DNA of 64,000 bases from Pseudomonas putida (lineage in GTDB: Bacteria > Pseudomonadota > Gammaproteobacteria > Pseudomonadales > Pseudomonadaceae), in assembly GCF_026625125.1 (NCBI RefSeq), contig NZ_CP113097.1, forward strand, positions 3,830,001-3,894,000. Direction: 5' to 3'. Shown one piece after another: positions 1 to 7,114 of this stretch. The notes beneath the pieces are model-generated. The model made no database searches, was not told the DNA's origin, and saw only the letters and a list, made by a program, of their open reading frames with translations. Position 1 is the first letter of the stretch. Each line of letters starts with the position of its first letter. The position numbers were made by a program, and so were the translations under genes.

Positions 1-36
1 ACACCTAGCCCTCATCCGAAGGATTGCCGAGCACAA

Positions 37-924
37 ATGAACACCCAGCCCCGCAGCCTGGCCACTACGCTTTTTCCTATAGGCCTGCTGCTTATCGCCA
101 TGGCATCGATTCAGTCCGGTGCGTCTCTGGCCAAAAGCATGTTCCCCATCATTGGCGCACAAGGCACCACAACACTGCGCCTGATATTCGCCAGCATCAT
201 CATGCTGCTGATTCTGCGCCCCTGGCGCGTACGGATGACCATACAGACACTCCGTAATGTGATCATCTATGGCATGGCCTTGGGCGGGATGAATTTCCTC
301 TTCTATATGGCACTGCAGACAACACCACTGGGCATCGCTGTAGCCCTCGAGTTCACCGGCCCATTGGCCGTAGCGCTTTTCGCATCGCGGCGGGCCGTTG
401 ATTTCCTGTGGATTGCGCTGGCAGTCAGCGGCCTGCTGCTGCTGATCCCGGTCGGCCATGGCGGCCAGCCCCTCGACCTCACGGGCGCCGTCTATGCACT
501 GGGTGCCGGCGTGTGCTGGGCCCTGTACATTCTGTTTGGCCAACGCGCCGGAGCAGAACATGGGATTCAGAGCGCAGCACTGGGTGTCGTGGTCGCAGCG
601 ATATTCGTTGCCCCGATCGGCATCGCTCATGCAGGCACCGCACTGTTGACACCTGCCCTCATCCCGCTGGCCCTAGGCGTCGCAGTACTCTCGACTGCCC
701 TCCCCTATAGCCTGGAAATGGTCGCCCTGACCCGCATGCCGGCACGCACTTTCGGCACGCTGATGAGCATAGAACCCGCCATTGGCGCCCTTTCCGGCTT
801 ATTGTTCCTCGGTGAGCTGCTGAGCTTGACCCAGTGGCTGGCCATTCTCGCCATCATTGCCGCGTCAGTGGGCGCCACGCTGTCCATGCGCCGCGACGCC
901 AAGCCCCCGGTAGCGGCGGATTAG
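37..924 (+). CDS. rhtA: RhtA-like EamA exporter
   Basis: A 295-residue inner-membrane protein of the drug/metabolite transporter superfamily, closest in feel to RhtA, the threonine/homoserine exporter. The sequence shows about ten hydrophobic segments arranged as two EamA repeats, with the conserved early stretch QSGASLAKSMFP typical of RhtA and a second-repeat SIEPAIGAL motif near residue 250. The length matches the family. An AAGGA lies 12-16 bases before the ATG. It stands alone at the window edge. Substrate is inferred from family resemblance only; other EamA members export different amino acids or metabolites. Confidence 0.82.
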   Translation: MNTQPRSLATTLFPIGLLLIAMASIQSGASLAKSMFPIIGAQGTTTLRLIFASIIMLLILRPWRVRMTIQTLRNVIIYGMALGGMNFLFYMALQTTPLGIAVALEFTGPLAVALFASRRAVDFLWIALAVSGLLLLIPVGHGGQPLDLTGAVYALGAGVCWALYILFGQRAGAEHGIQSAALGVVVAAIFVAPIGIAHAGTALLTPALIPLALGVAVLSTALPYSLEMVALTRMPARTFGTLMSIEPAIGALSGLLFLGELLSLTQWLAILAIIAASVGATLSMRRDAKPPVAAD

Positions 925-1112
925 TTGAGAAATATTTTCATTGGCCCGGAATTGACCATTGTAGCGAGCAGCCCTGCTGATTAAGCTGTCACAGAACCAT
1001 AATCTCTACGCTATCTACTTGCATGTACACGGATGCCAAAGACTATTCAGGAAGAACCGAAGCGATAACGACAGGGTCAGACAACTGATCAGCCCTGCAT
1101 TTAAGGACAGGA

Positions 1113-1394
1113 ATGAAACGTATTTTGCTCATCCTGGCCGTCTTGGCCATTGCCGGATGTGCCGCGACGGCCAAGACCGAGGTCAAAAGAGGGAAGAAGG
1201 GCCTGCACATAAACTGCTCCGGCCTCTCCTCGTCCTGGGACAAGTGCTATAGCAAGGCCGCCACGGCTTGCAGCACACGCGGTTACAAGGTCATCGCCCG
1301 CTCTGGAGACACCGACGAGGAGCCGGGTGATTACCTCTTCGGCATCAACCCCGCCGGTTATACCAGCCGCAGTATGATCGTTATCTGCAAGTGA
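1113..1394 (+). CDS. small lipoprotein of unknown function
   Basis: A 93-residue protein with a clear lipoprotein signal: MKR, a hydrophobic stretch and the lipobox LAIAGC, so Cys16 is the predicted lipidated residue and the product should sit in the envelope. The mature part is small and cysteine-containing (four more Cys), ending in Lys. An AGGA just before the ATG supports the start. No family recognised beyond conserved Pseudomonas lipoproteins. It is followed at once by a strong terminator. Confidence 0.78.
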   Translation: MKRILLILAVLAIAGCAATAKTEVKRGKKGLHINCSGLSSSWDKCYSKAATACSTRGYKVIARSGDTDEEPGDYLFGINPAGYTSRSMIVICK

Positions 1395-1398
1395 ACAG

Positions 1399-1427
1399 AA
1401 AGGGCAGCTCGTGAGCTGCCCTTCTTC
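1399..1427 (+). terminator. bidirectional terminator hairpin
   Basis: A perfect stem AAGGGCAGCTC / GAGCTGCCCTT with a 2-3 base loop is followed by CTTCT. It lies between the stop of the lipoprotein gene and the stop of the convergent aminopeptidase gene and could serve both. Confidence 0.75.
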
Positions 1428-1450
1428 TATTCACTGCCCAAATCGGCTGC

Positions 1451-3259
1451 TTACAAAGCTGCTGTTCGCGCCTCAAGCCAGGCCAACCCATCGCCTGACA
1501 GCAGGGGAGCAAGGCGCTCGCGGACCGTCGCGTGGTAGCCGTTGAGCCAAGCGAGTTCATCCTGGGTGAGGGACTCGGTGAGCAGGCAACGCGTATCGAT
1601 AGGGCATAACGTCAGGGTCTCGAAAGTGAGAAAATCCCCGAACGCGCTTTTGCCCGATGCACGGTTGACCACCAGGTTCTCGATGCGCACACCCCAAGCC
1701 CCAGGGCGATAGGTCCCAGGCTCGATGGAGCTGATCATCCCCTCCTGCATGGCGGTCTGCGGTGTGGTTGCAGCCTGATACGCAATGACCTGCGGCCCTT
1801 CATGCACATTCATGAAATAGCCGACACCGTGGCCAGTGCCATGGCCATAGTCGACCTGATCCGCCCAAATCGGTGCCCTTGCGATAGCATCGAGCAGTGG
1901 CGACAGAATACCGCGCGGGAACGTGGCGCGCGACAGAGCGATCATGCCCTTGAGCACCCGGGTGCAATCCTGTTTCTGCTCAATGCTTGGCGTGCCGACC
2001 GGCACCATCCGCGTGATGTCGGTGGTACCCCCCAGATACTGTCCTCCCGAGTCGATCAGCAGCAAACCGTTACCTTCAATAACTGCGTGAGATTGCTCCG
2101 TGGCACGGTAATGGGGCATTGCACCATTGGCGTTGAAGGCAGCAATGGTAGAGAAGCTCAGCGAGACAAAATCGGGGCGCCGTGCACGTGCAGCACTCAA
2201 TTTCTCATCGATGGTCAGTTCGGTGATGGCCTCCTTTCCCTGACTCGCTTCAAACCAAGCGAAGAACTCGCACAAAGCTGCGCCATCCTGCTCCATGACG
2301 CGGCGGATGTGCACCAGCTCCTCTTCACCCTTGCGTGATTTGCTCAACGTCGTCGGGTTCAACCCCTCAATCAGCGACACCTGCGGGCCCAGGTTCTTGA
2401 GCAGGCCACACGTCACGCGCGCAGGGTCGACCAAAAGCCGGCAGCCGGCAGGTATCGCTGACAGCGCCTCGCCAACCTGCGAATAATCACGCACCTCGAT
2501 ACCATCGGCTTCCAGTACTTGGCGCAAATGCTCATCAACCTTTCCAGCACCGACGAACAAAGTGGCCTGCTGTTGGCTGATCAATGCGAAGGAAACGAAT
2601 ACCGGGTTGTAGGAGACATCACTACCACGCAAATTGAACAACCAGGCGATGTCATCCAGGGTCGCGATGAAGTGCCAGTCTGCGCCCTTCTCTTCCATGG
2701 TGCGGCGCAACTGGGCAAGTTTTTGCGACCGACTGACAGTGGCGTGAGGCGGCAAGTGCTGATACACCGGGTTACCTGGCAGCGCAGGGCGCCCTTCCCA
2801 AACTTCGGCCAGCAAATCCTGATGGGTTAGCAAGCGAATGTCCCTGCTCTTGAGACGTTCCTCGAGCTGGCGCGCAGACGCCAGGGCCATGACCGCCCCG
2901 TCCACGGCCACTGCGCCTTCGGCCCGGACATTGTCGCCCAGCCACTCCAATGCACCCGGCTTACCCGGCAGCAGCTTCATGAGTTCGATGCCGCTACCTG
3001 CCAACTCCTTGAGGGCTTGTTCCCAGTAACGGCTATCGGCCCACACGCCGGCGAAATCCGCAGTGACAACCAACGTACCCACCGAGCCATCGAAGCCCGA
3101 CAGCCACCGCCGCCCCTGCCAGTAGCCCGGTAGATACTCAGAAAGGTGCGGGTCGGCAGAGGGCACCAGCAGGGCATCAATCCCATCCCTGGCCATTACC
3201 TCGCGCACGCGCATCAGGCGCTCGGGCACACTCTGCTCATGGGTGGTTTGAACGTTCAT
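1451..3259 (-). CDS. Xaa-Pro aminopeptidase (aminopeptidase P, M24B)
   Basis: A 602-residue M24B metallopeptidase that removes an N-terminal residue before proline. The long (three-domain) architecture has two N-terminal creatinase-like domains and a C-terminal pita-bread catalytic domain. The metal ligands are visible: LLIDSGGQYLGGTTDITR supplies two Asp, GHGTGHGVGYFMNVHEG supplies His, and SSIEPGTY and VRIENLVV supply two Glu. The reading frame is open further upstream to 3631, but the start at 3259 begins with the family-typical MNVQTT region and has an AGGAG five bases upstream. Cytosolic. Monocistronic, convergent with the lipoprotein gene. Confidence 0.9.
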   Translation of the reverse strand: MNVQTTHEQSVPERLMRVREVMARDGIDALLVPSADPHLSEYLPGYWQGRRWLSGFDGSVGTLVVTADFAGVWADSRYWEQALKELAGSGIELMKLLPGKPGALEWLGDNVRAEGAVAVDGAVMALASARQLEERLKSRDIRLLTHQDLLAEVWEGRPALPGNPVYQHLPPHATVSRSQKLAQLRRTMEEKGADWHFIATLDDIAWLFNLRGSDVSYNPVFVSFALISQQQATLFVGAGKVDEHLRQVLEADGIEVRDYSQVGEALSAIPAGCRLLVDPARVTCGLLKNLGPQVSLIEGLNPTTLSKSRKGEEELVHIRRVMEQDGAALCEFFAWFEASQGKEAITELTIDEKLSAARARRPDFVSLSFSTIAAFNANGAMPHYRATEQSHAVIEGNGLLLIDSGGQYLGGTTDITRMVPVGTPSIEQKQDCTRVLKGMIALSRATFPRGILSPLLDAIARAPIWADQVDYGHGTGHGVGYFMNVHEGPQVIAYQAATTPQTAMQEGMISSIEPGTYRPGAWGVRIENLVVNRASGKSAFGDFLTFETLTLCPIDTRCLLTESLTQDELAWLNGYHATVRERLAPLLSGDGLAWLEARTAAL

Positions 3260-3473
3260 TCGCACTCCTGCGGTATCTCGATTGATCCAGAGGCACGATA
3301 ATGGAACAGCCAACCTCACCCTGCAATCTCGACGACCGACTCCCGGCCTGCAGGCCATCCCTGCGCGCGCAAGAATAAAAGCAGTAAGAGCCTCCACGAA
3401 CCACCGATCGCTTCCACCTGAACTTCCCCAAGCCACGGGCTTCACAAGCAGTACATCCATTGCAGACAGGCTG

Positions 3474-4592
3474 ATGCCCATGCCCAGCACCTGCGAATCA
3501 AAAGCGGGGGTCGTCCTCCTCGATACTCGCGAGCACACTCCAGAGCACGAACACACAGTGCACCTGAAGCTGGCTGAGGGCCTGGCCGAGCTTCTGGGAT
3601 GCACGCGAGTGACCCCTGACAAGCCCCCCAACGCGGCCGACCACTATTATTACCTCCCCACAGAAACCCTCATCGATCCGCAACGCTATGCCCACCTGGG
3701 CATCCGCACTGAACATGACCTGTTCGGTGGCTTGGTCAGCCACCCTTATATGGCAACCAAGGCGATCTCCCATCCTTTGCCTGCCAATGCCACCTTCCCC
3801 GTAGGCTGGACTGACGACTTCGCCCGCCAGGCCAGCGATGCGCTGCTGTGTGGTTACACCGTATTCAGCAAGGCCGATGCCCGGCGAGCCGCACAGCTAC
3901 TGCTGCGGGATCGCGCAGTACGGCTCAAACCCGTGCTGGCTTGCGCGGGGCGCGGCCAACAGGTGATCGTTGAACTGGATGAACTGGAGCCCTTGCTGGC
4001 CAACATTGACGATCAGGACCTGGCGTTGTGGGGGCTGGTGCTGGAGGAAGACCTCAGTGAAGTCGAAACTTTCAGCGTCGGCCAAGTGCGTGTCGCCGGC
4101 CTGACCTGCAGCTACTTCGGCACCCAGCAACTGACCCTGGACCACCAAGGCACCGAGGTTTACGGAGGTTCCGATCTGGTGGTGGTGCGCGGCGACTATC
4201 ATGCCTTGTTGCAACTACCGCTGGAGGACCACCTGCGCCTTGCCGTCAACCAGGCCCTGACCTATGAGCATGCGGCCGAGCAGCACTTCCCTGGCTTCAT
4301 CGCCTCCCGGCGCAACTACGACATCGCCCGCGGCAAAAACCATGAGGGCCATGTGCGCAGTGGCGTGCTCGAACAATCGTGGCGTCTGGGCGGCGCCAGC
4401 AGCGCAGAGCTACTGGCCCTACAGGCCTTTGCCGATGACCCGGCACTGCAACGGGTGCATGCCTCCACCCACGAAATATTCGGCACGCCCAACCTTCCCA
4501 CTGACGCCACCCTCTTCTATCAAGGAAACGACAGTGAACTCGGACAATTCTGCAAATACGCGCGGATTCGCGAGCATGGCCATTCTGAGTGA
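3474..4592 (+). CDS. DUF3182 family protein
   Basis: A protein of 372 residues resembling DUF3182, a Pseudomonas-rich family of unknown function. Notable segments are the early VVLLDTREHTPEHEH and the central GGLVSHPYMATKAISHPLP, with an acidic VELDELEPLLANIDDQDLALWG stretch in pieces after it. Some of this layout recalls ATP-grasp-like folds, but no nucleotide-binding motif is certain. The frame is open back to 3282; the ATG at 3474 is preferred because the similarity begins there; a second ATG at 3480 is possible. Its 3' end overlaps the following hydrolase gene by 17 bases, so the two are probably co-transcribed and translationally coupled. Confidence 0.75.
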   Translation: MPMPSTCESKAGVVLLDTREHTPEHEHTVHLKLAEGLAELLGCTRVTPDKPPNAADHYYYLPTETLIDPQRYAHLGIRTEHDLFGGLVSHPYMATKAISHPLPANATFPVGWTDDFARQASDALLCGYTVFSKADARRAAQLLLRDRAVRLKPVLACAGRGQQVIVELDELEPLLANIDDQDLALWGLVLEEDLSEVETFSVGQVRVAGLTCSYFGTQQLTLDHQGTEVYGGSDLVVVRGDYHALLQLPLEDHLRLAVNQALTYEHAAEQHFPGFIASRRNYDIARGKNHEGHVRSGVLEQSWRLGGASSAELLALQAFADDPALQRVHASTHEIFGTPNLPTDATLFYQGNDSELGQFCKYARIREHGHSE

Positions 4593-5346
4593 AACCATCG
4601 AGCTGCAGGTCGAGGATGAAAGCATTACCGGCACTCTGGTCAGCCCCGGCAGCAAGATGCCCGGCATCCTTTTCGTACATGGTTGGGGCGGCAGCCAGCA
4701 ACGCGACCTTGCCCGGGCCCGGCACATCACCGGCTTGGGATGTGTCTGCATGACCTTTGACCTGCGCGGTCACGAAAAAACCGAAAGCCAGCGCCTCACC
4801 GTAACCCGCGAACAGAATCTCAAAGACCTGCTGGCAGCTTACGATCGCCTGGTCAGCCATCCCGCCGTAGACAGCAGCGCCATAGCCGTCATTGGCAGCA
4901 GCTACGGTGGTTATCTGGCCACCCTGCTGACACTGCAACGGTCAGTGAAATGGCTGGCCCTACGCGTACCCGCATTGTACTGGGACGAGGAATGGGACAC
5001 GCCCAAACAAACGCTGGACCGTCAACGCCTGAATGCCTACCGCCAACGCCTGCTCGGCCCCAGTGACAATCGTGCACTGGCCGCTTGCGCGCAGTTCGCG
5101 GGTGACGTGCTGCTGGTGGAGTCTGAACAGGATGACTATGTGCCGCACACCACGCTGATGAGCTATCGCTCGGCCTTCATCAGCGCCCATTCACTGACCC
5201 ACCGCATAGTCGATGGTGCCGACCACGCACTATCGAGTGAAGAAAGCCAAAAAGCCTACAGTTCGATCCTCGCTTCGTGGGTCAGCGAGATGGTGACGGG
5301 TGCACGCCTGGACCGCTATCCCCACTACGCCCCCTGGTATGCCTGA
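4576..5346 (+). CDS. alpha/beta hydrolase
   Basis: A 256-residue serine hydrolase. The nucleophile elbow is GSSYGG (GxSxG) near residue 112, the acid is in ESEQDDYVP and the histidine in GADHAL, giving a full catalytic triad; FVHGWGG near residue 37 forms the oxyanion-hole region. No signal peptide, so cytosolic. The start chosen is the ATG inside the 3' end of the DUF3182 gene; the frame runs further upstream but that part is the shadow of the neighbour. The substrate is unknown; the overlap suggests joint action with DUF3182. Confidence 0.85.
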   Translation: MAILSETIELQVEDESITGTLVSPGSKMPGILFVHGWGGSQQRDLARARHITGLGCVCMTFDLRGHEKTESQRLTVTREQNLKDLLAAYDRLVSHPAVDSSAIAVIGSSYGGYLATLLTLQRSVKWLALRVPALYWDEEWDTPKQTLDRQRLNAYRQRLLGPSDNRALAACAQFAGDVLLVESEQDDYVPHTTLMSYRSAFISAHSLTHRIVDGADHALSSEESQKAYSSILASWVSEMVTGARLDRYPHYAPWYA

Positions 5347-5372
5347 AGATGGCCTTGTGAAAAACTGACCGT

Positions 5373-5954
5373 TCAAATCACCACATTGCGTACGAAACGC
5401 GTCGGCACGTCACCATCGTTGCGGTAGGCGTACAGGCAGTTACTGGGGAACACGTGAAACTGGCCCACGTGCAGGCAGTGTTCGGTCTGCTCAATGATCA
5501 GGGTCAGTTGCCCTTCGGCCACATAGATCTGTTCGCTCCAGCCCTCGGCATCGGCTTCACTGGTGTAGCACTCACCCGGCGCCAGCGTCCACTCCCAGAT
5601 CTCCACCTCTCGCCGCGCGGCGCTGCTGGCCAGGAGCACCGCTTTGCTCTGGGGATGCTCACCGGCCCAGGCCAGCTCGTCGATGCGGCTGGTATCGCGC
5701 TGGTCGGGCGCCTGGATCAGCCGGCTGAAGGCGACCCCCAACGCTTCGGCTATCAGGTCGAGCGTCGTCAGGCTGACGTTCTTGTCACCGGCCTCGATCG
5801 CCACCAGCATGCGCCGGCTGACCCCTGAGCGCTCGGCCAAGGCACTCTGGCTCATCCCCACTGCATTGCGCAGGCCACGAACGTTGAGGCTCACATGCTG
5901 CAGCACCGAAGCACGGTGCGCGGAATCTTTGTGCACTATATTGCTCACTTTCAC
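5373..5954 (-). CDS. XRE-cupin transcriptional regulator
   Basis: A 193-residue regulator with an N-terminal XRE helix-turn-helix (about residues 22-78, with GMSQSALAERSGVSRRML as the recognition region) and a C-terminal cupin (about residues 110-190). Family members sense small metabolites and often control a neighbouring transporter or amino-acid gene. The first possible start is GTG at 5954; another GTG at 5948 is close, and one of the two 19-bp repeat sites lies under these first codons. It is divergent from the EamA transporter gene, which is its likely target, with probable autoregulation. Confidence 0.85.
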   Translation of the reverse strand: MKVSNIVHKDSAHRASVLQHVSLNVRGLRNAVGMSQSALAERSGVSRRMLVAIEAGDKNVSLTTLDLIAEALGVAFSRLIQAPDQRDTSRIDELAWAGEHPQSKAVLLASSAARREVEIWEWTLAPGECYTSEADAEGWSEQIYVAEGQLTLIIEQTEHCLHVGQFHVFPSNCLYAYRNDGDVPTRFVRNVVI

Positions 5955-5978
5955 CGGTTGCGCAGTATACTGCCCACT
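5931..5978. promoter_or_regulatory. paired 19-bp operator-like sites between divergent genes
   Basis: Two copies of a 19-bp sequence occur in the same orientation at 5931-5949 and 5960-5978, 29 bp apart, matching at 15 of 19 positions. The second contains a perfect 12-bp palindrome, GCAGTATACTGC (5962-5973), whose core also resembles a -10 box. They lie between and just inside the start of the XRE-cupin gene and upstream of the EamA gene. Binding by the XRE-cupin protein is inferred. Confidence 0.6.
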
Positions 5979-6019
5979 TTGCGGCGATTGTGCGCTGCCC
6001 CTTCAGAGTAAGCAAGACC

Positions 6020-6964
6020 ATGAGCCAACCGATGAACCGCCAGCAAACCACCGTCTCCTTGCGCCTGAGCAAAGCCGAGGTGGTACTGGTGTTCATCACC
6101 ATGCTGTGGGGCGGCACCTTCTTGCTGGTGCACAACGTCATGACCGTGAGTGGCCCTATGTTCTTCGTCGGCCTGAGGTTCGCTGCAGCGGCCTTGTTCG
6201 TGGGGCTCGTCTCGGTACGCGCGCTGCCTGGGCTGACATTCACCGAAATGAAGGCTGGCGTGCTGATCGGCGCGACCATCATGCTGGGTTATGGTTTGCA
6301 AACCATGGGCCTGCAAACCATCAGCAGCAGCCAGTCGGCCTTTATTACTGCACTGTATGTTCCCTTCGTACCGCTGTTGCAATGGCTGGTGCTTGGCCGC
6401 CGTCCAGGGCTCATGCCAAGCCTGGGTATCTGCCTGGCGTTCCTCGGCCTGATGCTGCTCGCTGGCCCCGAAGGCGGGTCCCTGCATTTCAGCGAGGGTG
6501 AAGTGGTGACATTGGTGAGTGCCGTGGCCATCGCCGCTGAGATCATTCTGATCAGCCGGTATGCCGGACAGGTCGATGTGCGCCGCGTCACCGTTGTGCA
6601 ACTGGCCACCGCCTCGCTGCTCTCGTTCCTGATGATCGTACCGACGCAGGAGCCCATCCCCGACTTTTCCTGGCTGTTGCTGCTCAGCGCACTGGGCCTG
6701 GGCGCCATGAGTGCCGTGATCCAGGTGGCGATGAACTGGGCGCAAAAATCAGTATCGCCTACCCGCGCCACCCTGATCTACGCCGGCGAGCCGGTGTGGG
6801 CCGGGATCGTCGGCCGCCTCGCCGGCGAGCGTCTGCCCGGGGTGGCCTTGCTCGGCGGGCTGCTGATCGTCATCGCCGTGGTGGTGAGCGAACTCAAAGT
6901 TCGACGCCATCGCCCGGCCAGCGAAGCGCTCGAGCTGGAGGGCGAACGCGAAGGCGGCCTGTAA
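6020..6964 (+). CDS. EamA/DMT family transporter
   Basis: A 314-residue membrane protein with ten predicted transmembrane stretches and two EamA repeats (about residues 15-145 and 155-290). The first repeat starts with the typical FITMLWGGTF; the second has YAGEPVWAGIVG. Exporter of an unknown metabolite. The ATG at 6020 is preferred over an upstream in-frame start because the protein then begins at the usual distance from the first helix. It is divergent from the XRE-cupin regulator, whose sites lie upstream. Confidence 0.82.
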   Translation: MSQPMNRQQTTVSLRLSKAEVVLVFITMLWGGTFLLVHNVMTVSGPMFFVGLRFAAAALFVGLVSVRALPGLTFTEMKAGVLIGATIMLGYGLQTMGLQTISSSQSAFITALYVPFVPLLQWLVLGRRPGLMPSLGICLAFLGLMLLAGPEGGSLHFSEGEVVTLVSAVAIAAEIILISRYAGQVDVRRVTVVQLATASLLSFLMIVPTQEPIPDFSWLLLLSALGLGAMSAVIQVAMNWAQKSVSPTRATLIYAGEPVWAGIVGRLAGERLPGVALLGGLLIVIAVVVSELKVRRHRPASEALELEGEREGGL

Positions 6965-7114
6965 AACAGCGAACAGCAGCTATGCTCTGTAAGAAACTGT
7001 TATAAAAAAACCGCCTGTCACACCTTGTTTGTATGATTCTGCGACAGCTTGCGTGTTGGTGATCAACCGCTCGGCACGTATGATCCTTGACAAACCTTTC
7101 CAGAATAGAACGCT

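Noticed and set aside
3498..4214. Minus-strand frames within the DUF3182 gene
   Set aside because: Antisense shadows of a well-supported gene.
7087..7092. TTGACA upstream of the Mrp operon as a -35 box
   Set aside because: It is only 23 bases before the ATG, leaving no room for a -10 box and leader.
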